The position numbers were made by a program, and so were the translations under genes. Source: Alteromonas portus (GTDB lineage: Bacteria > Pseudomonadota > Gammaproteobacteria > Enterobacterales > Alteromonadaceae). From it: 64,000 nucleotides of DNA. The notes under the pieces were generated by a model. The model saw nothing but the letters and a program-made list of their open reading frames with translations, was not told the origin of the DNA and searched no databases. The stretch spans positions 372,001 through 436,000 of the forward strand of contig NZ_SWCO01000005.1 in NCBI RefSeq assembly GCF_005117025.1, written 5' to 3'. Every line of letters starts with the position of its first letter. Within the stretch, counting starts at the first letter, position 1. Shown here one piece after another: positions 27,819 to 36,943 of this stretch.

Positions 27819-29726
27819 ATGGCGCTCAAAAAATCATCTGACCCAGTAGCCGCACCTGCCGTTCGCGTAGATGCAAAAATGAGAAAAGAAGCGGAAGAGG
27901 AGCGCCGCAAAGCGAGAACGTTAGCAAGGCAGCAACAGGCAGCAGAGCGAGTAGCTTCGGCTACAACAGAGTTAGCCAGCGGTATTAACCAGGCATCAAG
28001 TGCCACCGACCAACTCTCAACGGCGGTTAACGAGATTGCCGCCGGGGCCGAAGAGTCAAGCAGTGCAAGCCAAGAAAGCTTAGCGGCTATCACTCAGATT
28101 TCAGGTGGCCTGGTTGCGCAGCTTGAATTGGCAGGCTCGACAATGGACAAAACCAACGAGCTTCAAACTTACCTTGAGCGTGTGGTTGGCGATTTAAGCA
28201 CCATGATGACCAGCGTTAAAACTGCGTCTGAGCATCAATCACGCTCAGTGGTGATGATGAGCGAGTTAGAGCAACAAGCATCGAACATCGGCGAAGCTGT
28301 AAAACAAGTGACCCGCATTGCCGATCAGACTAACTTGCTAGCGCTTAACGCTGCTATTGAAGCGGGACGGGCTGGTAAGCACGGAAAGGGATTTGCCGTA
28401 GTCGCTGATACGGTGCGCGCACTCGCAGAAGTCTCCGATAAGAGCGCTGCTGACATAGCCAAACAAATAGAGCGTATTCAAGAGCAATCAAATCGAGTCT
28501 CTGATGCGGTTAAATCGTCTTCAGAAGCAGCGCTTGAGGAAGTGACTAAAGGCGAAGCGGTTACCGAACAGCTTACAACCATCAAATCAGACATGCAGAG
28601 TATTGCCGATGGTGCAGATGAACTACAGGCACAGGTCAAGAGTATGGATGCCGCAGCCAAAGAAATTCAAACCGGTTCAGAAGCAATCTCGTGTGCTGCC
28701 GACGAGCAGTCAACTGCAGCCCAGGAAGTGTCATCTAATGTCTCTGAGCAGAGCGTAGCTTTATCTCAGGCTGAACAGGCCGCACAGTCACTAGAAATAA
28801 TCACTGAAGAGCTTAAAAACAGTACAGACATTAATAAGAGCGCAGAAGAGGTGGCATCGTCAGCAGAAGAATTGTCAGCAACCCTTGAAGAAATCAATCG
28901 TTCATCCAGTGAAATCATGACGGCACTGACCCAAGTTAATAATGGCTCGCAACAAGCGGCAAGCTCTGTCGACCAAGCCGTAGGAAATATCGACCTGTTA
29001 AGAGAAGGCGTTGATAAAGCTTCAGCGCAGTGTGATGTAGCGTTAGAGAAAGGGAATGCTATTACTGGATTGCTTAAAGAAAACCGTGCGTTGATTGAGG
29101 GAATGGTTAGCGGCATAAACCTCGCCCTTGAAACTAGCAAGGAAAATGTGAGTGCCATCAGTGAGATGGAAGTCATGACACGTCAAATAGATAAGGTTAT
29201 CGATACTATCACCACAGTATCAGTGAAAACCAGCATGCTGGCGGTTAATGGTGCGGTAGAAGCGGCGCGAGCAGGTGAGTATGGCAAAGGTTTTGCGGTT
29301 GTGTCAGCAGATATTCAAAGCCTAGCTGATGAAGCGGCTGAAAACGTAGAGCAGATAAAAGACCTCATCAAAGCCATTCAAGATCAAACCATGAGCGTGA
29401 AAACTGACTTAACAAACGTTGCTGAAAGCGCGTATAGAGAGGTCATGAAAGCGAAGCAAACGACGCAAGATGTCGAACAAATTGCGACTGACATCAACGA
29501 AGTTGTGCAATATAACCAAGCGATGAAAGAGCGGGGTGAAGAAATTGCTGCCGGTGTTACACAGGCCCAGCGTGGGCTAGAGCAAATTGCGACAGCAAAT
29601 GAGCAAGCGAGCAGTAACTGTCAGCAGGCACTCAACGCGGCCGACCAGCAAAGTAAGGGCATGGAGATACTGGCTAAGTCTATTGAAGAAATCGCTTCAG
29701 TAGCAGATGAAATGCAAAACGGCTAA
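27819..29726 (+). CDS. Soluble chemoreceptor with two signalling hairpins (DosM-like)
   Basis: A 635-residue receptor with no signal peptide, transmembrane helix or recognisable sensor domain. It is almost entirely heptad-repeat helix. Two receptor hairpin tips are present: one at about residues 165-205 ([20 protein letters not shown]) and one at about 460-505 ([20 protein letters not shown]), each in a separate antiparallel coiled coil. The first tip is close to consensus, the second is diverged at its start (VSVKTSM instead of the usual IADQTNL). The N-terminal 45 residues are basic and probably partly disordered ([20 protein letters not shown]). The layout matches DosM, the double-signalling-domain receptor reported to stabilise cytoplasmic F9 arrays in Vibrio cholerae. 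First gene of the operon, with GAGG before the ATG. Confidence 0.88.
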   Translation: MALKKSSDPVAAPAVRVDAKMRKEAEEERRKARTLARQQQAAERVASATTELASGINQASSATDQLSTAVNEIAAGAEESSSASQESLAAITQISGGLVAQLELAGSTMDKTNELQTYLERVVGDLSTMMTSVKTASEHQSRSVVMMSELEQQASNIGEAVKQVTRIADQTNLLALNAAIEAGRAGKHGKGFAVVADTVRALAEVSDKSAADIAKQIERIQEQSNRVSDAVKSSSEAALEEVTKGEAVTEQLTTIKSDMQSIADGADELQAQVKSMDAAAKEIQTGSEAISCAADEQSTAAQEVSSNVSEQSVALSQAEQAAQSLEIITEELKNSTDINKSAEEVASSAEELSATLEEINRSSSEIMTALTQVNNGSQQAASSVDQAVGNIDLLREGVDKASAQCDVALEKGNAITGLLKENRALIEGMVSGINLALETSKENVSAISEMEVMTRQIDKVIDTITTVSVKTSMLAVNGAVEAARAGEYGKGFAVVSADIQSLADEAAENVEQIKDLIKAIQDQTMSVKTDLTNVAESAYREVMKAKQTTQDVEQIATDINEVVQYNQAMKERGEEIAAGVTQAQRGLEQIATANEQASSNCQQALNAADQQSKGMEILAKSIEEIASVADEMQNG

Positions 29727-29760
29727 TCCATCGCCCTAGGCTTTAACGAGGAGCTGCCTC

Positions 29761-31308
29761 ATGAGTAACGATAACACTTTTGACGAAACTGAACGCAATA
29801 CAGAACAAGCGGCGGACGGCGAACAACAGTTTGTCTCCTTCTTGGTCAACAAAGAGCGTTTTACTTTTCCTATGTTGTCCGTAGGGGAAATTATTCGCGT
29901 GCCGACAATGGTGTCGGTACCGCTGGGGCCGCCGCAAATGATTGGTTTAGCTAATCTTCGTGGGAATGTATTGCCCGTTTATGACCTAAGCGCGATTTTG
30001 CTGGGAACCCAAACACAAACAAGTGATGTGACTCGCGTTATTGTCGTTGAGTCTGAGCTTGGCAGCGTTGGTTTCTTGGTCGATAGAGTACTTCGTGTGT
30101 ACAGCGCACCTAACGACACAGTCATTGATAAATCGGCAATGACAGACTCTATCGCCTATGACTATATGCTGGGCATCATCAAACAAAGCGACCAGCCAGT
30201 CGAGCAAATTCTAGATGTATCTGCACTTGCTAAGGCGCAAGCTGTGACTAAGCAGGACGGTAATGCCATGCAGTTGTCGGGAATGAAACGTATTGATAAC
30301 GACGAAGTTCAAGAAGCCGAAGAGGATGACAGTCTACAGCAGCTAGTTTGTTTTTCTCTTGAAGAGCAAGAGTTCGCTTTTCATCTCCAAGACGTAGAAG
30401 AAATCGTGCGAGTACCTTCAGAAATTTCTCAGTTGCCAGACAGTGCGCCAGCAGTGTTGGGGTTGGTAAATCTTCGTGGCCGCATTATCCCAATTGTCGA
30501 CCTTTCCAATGCTATTGGCATGATGCATACCGATATCAATGAAGCCTCGCGAATAGTGGTAACGCAAAACAGTGAGTACGGCAGTGTAGGCTTTGTCGTC
30601 GCTAAAGTTAGTAATGTGGTGTCTATATCTGATTCAGAGCTAGAGAGTGTACCTTCAGTATGTAATGACGGCGCGGAATCAGGCTTGCTAGAAGCAGTAT
30701 ATCGCAGCGATGGCGGCAAACGACTAGTGTCAATTATTAACCTTTCTAATATCTACGGTCGTGCATTAATGAGCGCACTTAGCAGCATTGAAGACGATAT
30801 CAAGCAGGAGTCGCAAATGAGCGAAGGCAATGATGTGACTATCGATGAAGATGATTGCGAACAATACGTCATCTTTTGGATTAACGGGCAAGAATATGGC
30901 GTGAGCATTGACGATACTCAAGAGATTACGCGCGTGCCTGAAAAACTAGAAAGTGTGCCGAGCACGCCCGATTACTTAAAAGGAATTGTGAACCTTCGTG
31001 GTACGGTGCTGCCTGTCATCGACTTGCGCAGTCGCTTGGGTATGCCTAGCAGCGAGACCTCAGAGCGCCAGCGCATTGTTGTTCTAACCAAAGACAAGCA
31101 GCGCACGGGGTTCATCGTCGATGGTGTGGCGGAAGTAAAAACGGTGGTAAGACAAACCATCGAAAATGCGCCGTCACTCTCTGATATGCAGTCAGAGTTT
31201 TTAAACCGCTTGATAAAACTTAATGACGAAAAGCGCATCATTCAGATCATCGAACCCAATGTGTTACTCAATGACAATGCCGTAGCCGCGGCACAACAGC
31301 AGTGTTAA
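29761..31308 (+). CDS. Triple CheW-domain coupling protein
   Basis: A 515-residue protein made of three successive CheW domains, at about residues 22-165, 190-335 and 366-505, joined by acidic linkers. Each carries the conserved loop: IGLANLRGNVLPVYDL, LGLVNLRGRIIPIVDL and KGIVNLRGTVLPVIDL, and each has the preceding VGEIIRVP-type strand. CheW domains link receptors to the CheA kinase in array baseplates; ordinary CheW has one. The gene follows the soluble receptor after 34 bases, with GAGGAG as ribosome binding site, and precedes cheB by 20 bases. It is probably the only coupling protein of this operon. Confidence 0.93.
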   Translation: MSNDNTFDETERNTEQAADGEQQFVSFLVNKERFTFPMLSVGEIIRVPTMVSVPLGPPQMIGLANLRGNVLPVYDLSAILLGTQTQTSDVTRVIVVESELGSVGFLVDRVLRVYSAPNDTVIDKSAMTDSIAYDYMLGIIKQSDQPVEQILDVSALAKAQAVTKQDGNAMQLSGMKRIDNDEVQEAEEDDSLQQLVCFSLEEQEFAFHLQDVEEIVRVPSEISQLPDSAPAVLGLVNLRGRIIPIVDLSNAIGMMHTDINEASRIVVTQNSEYGSVGFVVAKVSNVVSISDSELESVPSVCNDGAESGLLEAVYRSDGGKRLVSIINLSNIYGRALMSALSSIEDDIKQESQMSEGNDVTIDEDDCEQYVIFWINGQEYGVSIDDTQEITRVPEKLESVPSTPDYLKGIVNLRGTVLPVIDLRSRLGMPSSETSERQRIVVLTKDKQRTGFIVDGVAEVKTVVRQTIENAPSLSDMQSEFLNRLIKLNDEKRIIQIIEPNVLLNDNAVAAAQQQC

Positions 31309-31328
31309 GAAGACGATTGAGGTAGTGT

Positions 31329-32366
31329 ATGACAGTTAAAGTACTTATCGTTGATGACTCTGCGTTAATGCGAAAGCTGTTTACTCAACTCTTTGAAAAA
31401 GAAGGATTTGTTGTTCAGGTGGCGCGTAACGGCGAAGAGGCATTGACGAAAGCCGTAGAGTTCGAACCCGACTGCATCACCTTGGATATAAATATGCCGG
31501 TAATGGACGGCATGACCTGCTTAGCCATGCTAAAAAAGCTGTATCCATGCCCAATTATCATGGTGTCCTCTTTAACGCAGAAAGGTGCAACTATCACCTT
31601 GGAAGCACTCGCCCTTGGCGCCAGTGACTTTGTGCTTAAAACAGGTGGTACAGTTACGCGGGATATATCTGATTTAGCGGTACCTCTGGTAAACAAAATA
31701 AACGCGTTAGCGAAAACCGGTAAACCCCAGCGTCCCACCATTAAAGCGCCGCCCGTTGTCAAACAAAGGGTTGTGCGAAACACGAGCAGTGCGGCCTATG
31801 AAATAGTACTAGTGGGTGTCTCAACGGGGGGACCGAAAAAGCTGGAACATTTGGTCGCAAACCTGAGTCCGGCCCTTCCTGTTCCAGTTGTTATTTCTCA
31901 ACATATGCCCGCGTCTTTTACCAGTGCGCTGGCAAAGCGTTTAGATGGACTTAGCCCACTCAATGTCGTTGAAGTGAATAGAAAAATGCCTATTCAACCG
32001 GGCACTGTTTACTTGGCCAAAGGGGACGCGGACCTAGCGTTTTCAAAAGTAGGCAGTGAAGTGTCGGCGCGCCCTGTACCATCTAGCCCCAGCTTTTTGT
32101 GGCACCCCAGTGTAGATCGAATGGTAGATAGCGCACTCAACTGCTACAAGCCGCTTTCCATGCTGTGTGTTCAACTAACTGGGATGGGCTGTGATGGGGT
32201 TGCCGCAATGAGTAAAGCATTCAAAGAAGGAGCAACAACTATCGCGGAGAGCGAAGCCACGTCGGTCGTGTTCGGTATGCCCAAAGAGCTTATCGAAGCA
32301 GGCTGCGCCAGTTTTGTACTAGACAGTCCAAAGGTCGCATCGAAATTAAATGCGCTTTGTCGTTAA
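31329..32366 (+). CDS. cheB: Protein-glutamate methylesterase CheB
   Basis: Receptor demethylase/deamidase controlled by phosphorylation. The N-terminal receiver domain has the acidic pair D9/D10 and the phospho-acceptor D53 (LDINMP). The C-terminal esterase domain keeps the catalytic triad: S165 (GVSTGG), H192 (SQHMP) and D289 (GMGCDG). 345 residues, normal length. It pairs with CheR encoded two genes downstream for receptor adaptation. The linker (about 128-155) is basic and proline-rich. Because two non-identical receptors are encoded in the same operon, at least one should be a methylation substrate, though that is inference. Confidence 0.94.
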   Translation: MTVKVLIVDDSALMRKLFTQLFEKEGFVVQVARNGEEALTKAVEFEPDCITLDINMPVMDGMTCLAMLKKLYPCPIIMVSSLTQKGATITLEALALGASDFVLKTGGTVTRDISDLAVPLVNKINALAKTGKPQRPTIKAPPVVKQRVVRNTSSAAYEIVLVGVSTGGPKKLEHLVANLSPALPVPVVISQHMPASFTSALAKRLDGLSPLNVVEVNRKMPIQPGTVYLAKGDADLAFSKVGSEVSARPVPSSPSFLWHPSVDRMVDSALNCYKPLSMLCVQLTGMGCDGVAAMSKAFKEGATTIAESEATSVVFGMPKELIEAGCASFVLDSPKVASKLNALCR

Positions 32367-32380
32367 TAGGAGTAGTAAAA

Positions 32381-33022
32381 ATGGGTTTGAAAAAGAAAGT
32401 GGAGCCTGTTGCCAATATTTCTGAAGACTTTGAAGAAAAGCGCGAACACCCCAGAACTACAGAACAATTGGTTAGCGACTTAAATTCAGACGACTGTGAC
32501 GTTCGCCGATGGGCGGTAAGAGATTTGAGTGGTCAGAAAGACGCCCACGATGTGTTTCTCAGCAGACTGCCACACGAAGACGACCCTACTGTCATCGAGG
32601 CACTTTTTAGTGCTCTTGAACATGACATATCAGAAAGTCACGCGTCACAAGTGCTTACTATGCTCAAGAGCGAACATGTACAGCTTCGAAACGGGGCTAT
32701 AGAACTCATGCAGCAAAATCCAGATATATTCGCCGCTAACGTGAATATGTTGATGCATGACGACGACCCCGATACACGTATTTTCTGTGTGGATATTATT
32801 GGCGCAGTGGCGCACATTGAGGCAGTAAACTGGCTACATCAGTTTGCACTTAACGATGACAATGAAAATGTAGTCGGTACAGCACTAGATAAACTCGCCG
32901 AAATTGCCGACGTATCTACGTTAGAGATATTGCAAACCGTAGAAAGTCGATTCCCAAATCATAGCTATATCCAATTTGTTATTTCATTGATACGAAACCA
33001 AGTAAGGGGCGGTGATGAGTAA
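32381..33022 (+). CDS. HEAT-repeat protein of the chemosensory operon
   Basis: A 213-residue soluble protein. The ATG at 32381 has TAGGAG upstream and is preferred to an in-frame TTG within cheB. After a charged N-terminus, the rest forms helical repeats typical of HEAT/PBS-lyase folds: DDCDVRRWAVRDLSGQ, EDDPTVIEALFSALEHD, SEHVQLRNGAIELMQQN, DDDPDTRIFCVDIIGAVA and DDNENVVGTALDKLAEIAD at about 30-residue spacing. No catalytic motif is visible. It is squeezed between cheB and cheR (8-base overlap with cheR), so it is probably made in proportion to them. A scaffold or adaptor role is inferred, not shown. Confidence 0.82.
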   Translation: MGLKKKVEPVANISEDFEEKREHPRTTEQLVSDLNSDDCDVRRWAVRDLSGQKDAHDVFLSRLPHEDDPTVIEALFSALEHDISESHASQVLTMLKSEHVQLRNGAIELMQQNPDIFAANVNMLMHDDDPDTRIFCVDIIGAVAHIEAVNWLHQFALNDDNENVVGTALDKLAEIADVSTLEILQTVESRFPNHSYIQFVISLIRNQVRGGDE

Positions 33023-33869
33023 CGCAGTGCTAGAAAAAATAGATGCTGCCGACTTTGAACGGTTCCGCTCTATGTTTTATCGAAAAACGGGCATTCACTT
33101 TGAAGATTCAAAGCGCTACTTCGTTGATAAGCGTCTTCATGAGCGGATGAAAGCCACGGGCCACACAACGTTTAAAGGCTATTTTACCTATATGCGTTTT
33201 CAAGCATCGGGTGAAGAGTTCCAAAATCTTGTGAATTCGATGACGGTGAATGAAACCTATTTCTTTCGCGAAGAATACCAGTTTGAGGCAATGGTACGAG
33301 ACATCATGGATGAGCTAGATGGTTACCGTGCGCCAGGAGAAGATTTGAGAATTTGGTCAGTTCCCTCAAGCACGGGAGAGGAGCCATACTCCATTGCAAT
33401 ATACCTTATTGAGTATTGGAAAGGCCTAGCACACAGAGATGTAGAGTTGGTTTCATCTGATATCGACAGCAACGTGCTGGCTTCAGCAAAGAAAGGGCTC
33501 TATTCAAAACGTTCTGTACAGAATATCCCGCTGCCTCTCGTCAAAAAATACTTCAAAGAAGTCAATGGACAGTACCAGCTAAGTGAAGATATTCGTGAGT
33601 CGGTGTCATTCACGTTGGCTAATATTTTGTCGGGCAGCAACATGAAACAGTTTCGGCATTTTGACCTTATTTTTTGTCGCAACCTGCTTATTTATTTTGA
33701 TGATGAATCTCGAAAGAAAGCGGCACACGTGCTTTACGACGCCATGAAGCCTGGCGGCTATATCTTTTTGGGGCACAGCGAGTCGATGAGTCGAATTTCG
33801 TCAATGTTTAAGGTTCGCAAGTTTGGCGATGTGATTGCCTATCAAAAGCCACTTGCAGGAGGGGCTTAA
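33015..33869 (+). CDS. cheR: Chemotaxis protein methyltransferase CheR
   Basis: S-adenosylmethionine-dependent methylation of receptor glutamates. The ATG at 33015 follows AAGGGGCGG and overlaps the upstream gene by 8 bases. The N-terminal helical domain (about 1-85) ends in the family motif NETYFFRE (79-86); the SAM site includes WSVPSSTGEEPYSIA (114-127), SSDIDSNVL and the FCRNLLIYFDD motif near 222. The cysteine usual in WSAACSTGEE is replaced by VPSS, an unusual but tolerated variant. There is no TPR extension and no pentapeptide tail. 284 residues. Confidence 0.94.
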   Translation: MSNAVLEKIDAADFERFRSMFYRKTGIHFEDSKRYFVDKRLHERMKATGHTTFKGYFTYMRFQASGEEFQNLVNSMTVNETYFFREEYQFEAMVRDIMDELDGYRAPGEDLRIWSVPSSTGEEPYSIAIYLIEYWKGLAHRDVELVSSDIDSNVLASAKKGLYSKRSVQNIPLPLVKKYFKEVNGQYQLSEDIRESVSFTLANILSGSNMKQFRHFDLIFCRNLLIYFDDESRKKAAHVLYDAMKPGGYIFLGHSESMSRISSMFKVRKFGDVIAYQKPLAGGA

Positions 33870-33870
33870 C

Positions 33871-34248
33871 ATGAAAACAGTAATGATTGTTGATGATGCC
33901 TCTACGGTAAGAATGTTCCATAAAATGCTGGTATCTACTCCTGACAGGATCATTGAAGAAGCCGAAAACGGTGTCGAGGCGTTAGAAAAAGCCATAGGTA
34001 CGCAGGTCGACTTGTTTCTCGTTGATGTGAATATGCCAAAAATGGATGGCTATCGACTGTGTAAAGAGATTCGCCGCAACGATGCCTTACGCGCAGTGCC
34101 TATAATCATGATCAGCACAGAGTCGGCTAATCAAGATGCTGAGCGCGCTTATCAGTGCGGTGCAAATTACTACATGACCAAACCTGTCGATGCAGACATG
34201 CTGAAGTCGGTGGTGAGTGCAGTGATTGGAGAGAGTGCCAATGAGTGA
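33871..34248 (+). CDS. CheY-like response regulator, first copy
   Basis: A 125-residue stand-alone receiver domain. The acidic pair is D8/D9, the phospho-acceptor D52 (VDVNMPKMDG), the switch residues lie in ISTES (81-85) and the conserved lysine is K104 (TKP). The ATG has AGGAGGGG upstream, the strongest ribosome binding site of the operon. It overlaps cheA by 8 bases. As one of two CheY proteins in the operon and with no phosphatase gene (cheZ, cheC, cheX) nearby, it may be either the output regulator or a phosphate sink. Confidence 0.92.
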   Translation: MKTVMIVDDASTVRMFHKMLVSTPDRIIEEAENGVEALEKAIGTQVDLFLVDVNMPKMDGYRLCKEIRRNDALRAVPIIMISTESANQDAERAYQCGANYYMTKPVDADMLKSVVSAVIGESANE

Positions 34249-36943
34249 ATTACTTGATGTCTTCATAGGAGAGTCGCGAGAAAACTTAGAATCGGCAAGC
34301 CAAGAGCTGTTAGCAATTCAATCGTCTGGACCAGCATCAGAACGCGTAGATAAAATCTTCCGGGACTTACACACCATTAAAGGGTCGTCTGACTTATTTG
34401 ATATTAAACCTTTAACTCGGTTAGCCCATGCAGCAGAGGACTTGCTCGATAGTGTAAGAGCTAACGAAGTTGCTTTTAGTGACGATATAGGCGACCTACT
34501 GCTTGAAGCCTTAGATCAAATTTCGATATGGTTTGACGAACTAGAGGTGGGCTCACAAGACCTAGAGCAGTGGCAACCCATCTCGGTTAACCTAGGGGCA
34601 CAGTTAAGGCATTTTATCGACCCTAATGGTTTAGACTCGCCTGGTAACGAAAATAACGCTGCACATAATGATTTGACATCATCAGATGATAAAGCCCTCA
34701 CTGACGAACAAAGAGACATGTTGGCGGCTTTCAGTGATAACGCTGACCTTAAGCTTTTAAGTCAGGTCGAAGGGCCATTTTGTTACCATATTAAATACAC
34801 GCCAGATGAAGGTTGTTTTTTTCGGGGTGAAGACCCTATAAATGTGGCGCTTGCTTTACCGGGTCTTAAAGCGTTCAACATAGATATGCCCGAACTTAAC
34901 CATGATGCCGATATTTACAACTGTGTGACCAATATCGAAGCACTTGGTTGTGCAGATGCAGACGCAATTAAGCAGCACATGGCTTATTACGAAGGGCAAT
35001 ATTCCCTTACGGTATTTACTAGCCACGCTTTAAGAGCAAGTTGCGTAGATAAAATCAAAGATAATGTTGCCCTCATTGCTGATCAAACGTTATCGGATGC
35101 ACTGAAAGAGAATGATCTTGAGCAGGTGCACGCGAGTGCAGGGCTGTTGCTTGCTTCCCAGGACGTAAGTGATGCTTCTTTTGATGATGCGAAGCGCGCG
35201 GTGCTGAAATGCTTATCGACAGCAGGCGAACTCGACTTTCTGAATCGGGACGCGCAAGCCAATGAAAGTGGTAGTGAAGATACTCATATTGATAAGGACA
35301 GTACTGCATTTAGCGCAGAAAGTACTTCTACCGACAGCACGGCTGGCAAACTTGGCGACGATAGCCCACAGGAAGCTGGAGGAAATTCACCACATGCTTC
35401 TGTGCTGTGTGGAAAAACGTTAGCGCCCCATGAAAAAGCAATCCTTACACAACAGCTCACGCTTTTGAATTCAGACAGCTATAAGTCAGAGTTCATGTTC
35501 CCCTCTATCGCAGGGCTGGTAGGAAATATCTTAGGCGAAAACTTTAGCGACGAAGACGCCGTGGCCGTTGCCATTTGTAATGCGCTAGATGACGAAACAA
35601 TTAAGGAGCAAGCCGATGAAGTACAAAAGCAACAAAGCGCAGAAGAAACATCAGTAGAAGCATCGCAGACCGAGCATACGGCAGAGAGCGCTGAAGCTGT
35701 GAGCGACACTAAACCCTTAAGCAGCGCAGAAGACAATGCACAGCCAGTAAAAACCGAGCGCCAAGCAGTTAAGATGCTAAAAGTCGACCAAGCTAAAATC
35801 GACTACTTAATGGATATTGTTGGCGAACTCACGGTGGCGAAAAACTCATTGCCTTATCTGGCCAAACAAGCCGAGGAGGAAGGAGGAAGCAGAAAGCTTA
35901 GTAAGCAAATTAAAGCACATTTTTCTATTGTTAATCGCTTAACTGAGTCGCTGCAAAGTGCAGTATTGCAAATACGCATGGTACCTGTCTCTCATGTATT
36001 CCAACGCTATCCTCGCTTAGTGAGGGACTTAGCGAGGAAGCTCGATAAAAAAATTGAGCTTTGTATGCAGGGGGAAGACACCGAGTTCGATAAAAACTTA
36101 ATTGAATCACTTTCAGAGCCGCTTATTCATTTATTGAGAAACAGCATCGATCACGGTATTGAGTCACCGTCTGAACGGATTGCAGCGGGCAAGTCAGAAA
36201 TGGGGCGTATTGACCTTATTGCTACGCCTCTTGATGACAGCGTAATTATTGAAATCCGCGATGATGGTAAAGGGATAGACCCACAAAAAATTAAACTACT
36301 CGCCTTTCAAAAAGGGGTCATCAGCGAAGCTCAACTAGAGAGCCTAGACGATAACGAAGCCCTACAGCTTATATTTGCTGCTGGTTTTTCTACCTCAGAA
36401 CAAGTCTCAGATTTGTCTGGACGCGGCGTCGGTATGGATGCGGTAAAAACAATGGTAAGCCAAGCAGGCGGCACTATCGAAATGCACAGCGAAGTAGGCG
36501 TAGGTACTACTTTCAAATTGCTGCTACCTCAAACTATGTCGGTTAACCGTGTAATGATGTTTGAAGTAAACGACCAAATGTTTGGTGTGGGAATGGATGC
36601 GGTGGTGGAAACTGTGAAAGTGCCCACCTCAGACATTCAGCGCATTCGCAACGAACAGGTTCTTGTTATTCGAGAAAAGCTAATACCACTGTGTAATCTG
36701 CGCGACGCATTGGGTTTTGAAGATGCAGAGGAAAAAGAAGAGCACTCAATTTTGGTGGTAGCAACACCACAGGGAGAGTTCGGATTAATCATCGATAAAT
36801 TTCATGAGGGTATTGATGTTATTCAAAAACCTCTTGAAGGGGTGCTAGCGGGATACGCGCACTTTTCGGGAACAGCGTTGCTTGGTGACGGGCGTGTGCT
36901 GTTAATCATCAATGTACAAGAGGTGTTAGCCCAATGCCTATAG
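34241..36943 (+). CDS. cheA: Chemotaxis histidine kinase CheA
   Basis: A 900-residue kinase, longer than E. coli CheA (654). Order: Hpt domain with phospho-acceptor H44 (LHTIKGSS); a P2-like domain at about 160-270 (YHIKYTPDEGCFFRGEDP); a long acidic, serine-rich linker at about 330-500; P3 dimerisation from about 510 (DQAKIDYLMDIVGELTVAKN); ATPase with N-box LLRNSIDHGIE near 630, G1 DDGKGID and G2 DLSGRGVGMDAVKTMV near 725; then a C-terminal CheW-like domain from about 767. All kinase boxes are intact. The ATG at 34241 follows GGAGAG inside the upstream cheY. It overlaps the next gene by 10 bases. Confidence 0.95.
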   Translation: MSELLDVFIGESRENLESASQELLAIQSSGPASERVDKIFRDLHTIKGSSDLFDIKPLTRLAHAAEDLLDSVRANEVAFSDDIGDLLLEALDQISIWFDELEVGSQDLEQWQPISVNLGAQLRHFIDPNGLDSPGNENNAAHNDLTSSDDKALTDEQRDMLAAFSDNADLKLLSQVEGPFCYHIKYTPDEGCFFRGEDPINVALALPGLKAFNIDMPELNHDADIYNCVTNIEALGCADADAIKQHMAYYEGQYSLTVFTSHALRASCVDKIKDNVALIADQTLSDALKENDLEQVHASAGLLLASQDVSDASFDDAKRAVLKCLSTAGELDFLNRDAQANESGSEDTHIDKDSTAFSAESTSTDSTAGKLGDDSPQEAGGNSPHASVLCGKTLAPHEKAILTQQLTLLNSDSYKSEFMFPSIAGLVGNILGENFSDEDAVAVAICNALDDETIKEQADEVQKQQSAEETSVEASQTEHTAESAEAVSDTKPLSSAEDNAQPVKTERQAVKMLKVDQAKIDYLMDIVGELTVAKNSLPYLAKQAEEEGGSRKLSKQIKAHFSIVNRLTESLQSAVLQIRMVPVSHVFQRYPRLVRDLARKLDKKIELCMQGEDTEFDKNLIESLSEPLIHLLRNSIDHGIESPSERIAAGKSEMGRIDLIATPLDDSVIIEIRDDGKGIDPQKIKLLAFQKGVISEAQLESLDDNEALQLIFAAGFSTSEQVSDLSGRGVGMDAVKTMVSQAGGTIEMHSEVGVGTTFKLLLPQTMSVNRVMMFEVNDQMFGVGMDAVVETVKVPTSDIQRIRNEQVLVIREKLIPLCNLRDALGFEDAEEKEEHSILVVATPQGEFGLIIDKFHEGIDVIQKPLEGVLAGYAHFSGTALLGDGRVLLIINVQEVLAQCL

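Noticed and set aside
28766..29176. A 136-codon antisense frame inside the soluble receptor gene
   Set aside because: The heptad repeats of the receptor give stop-free antisense frames rich in L and S; no independent evidence for a gene.
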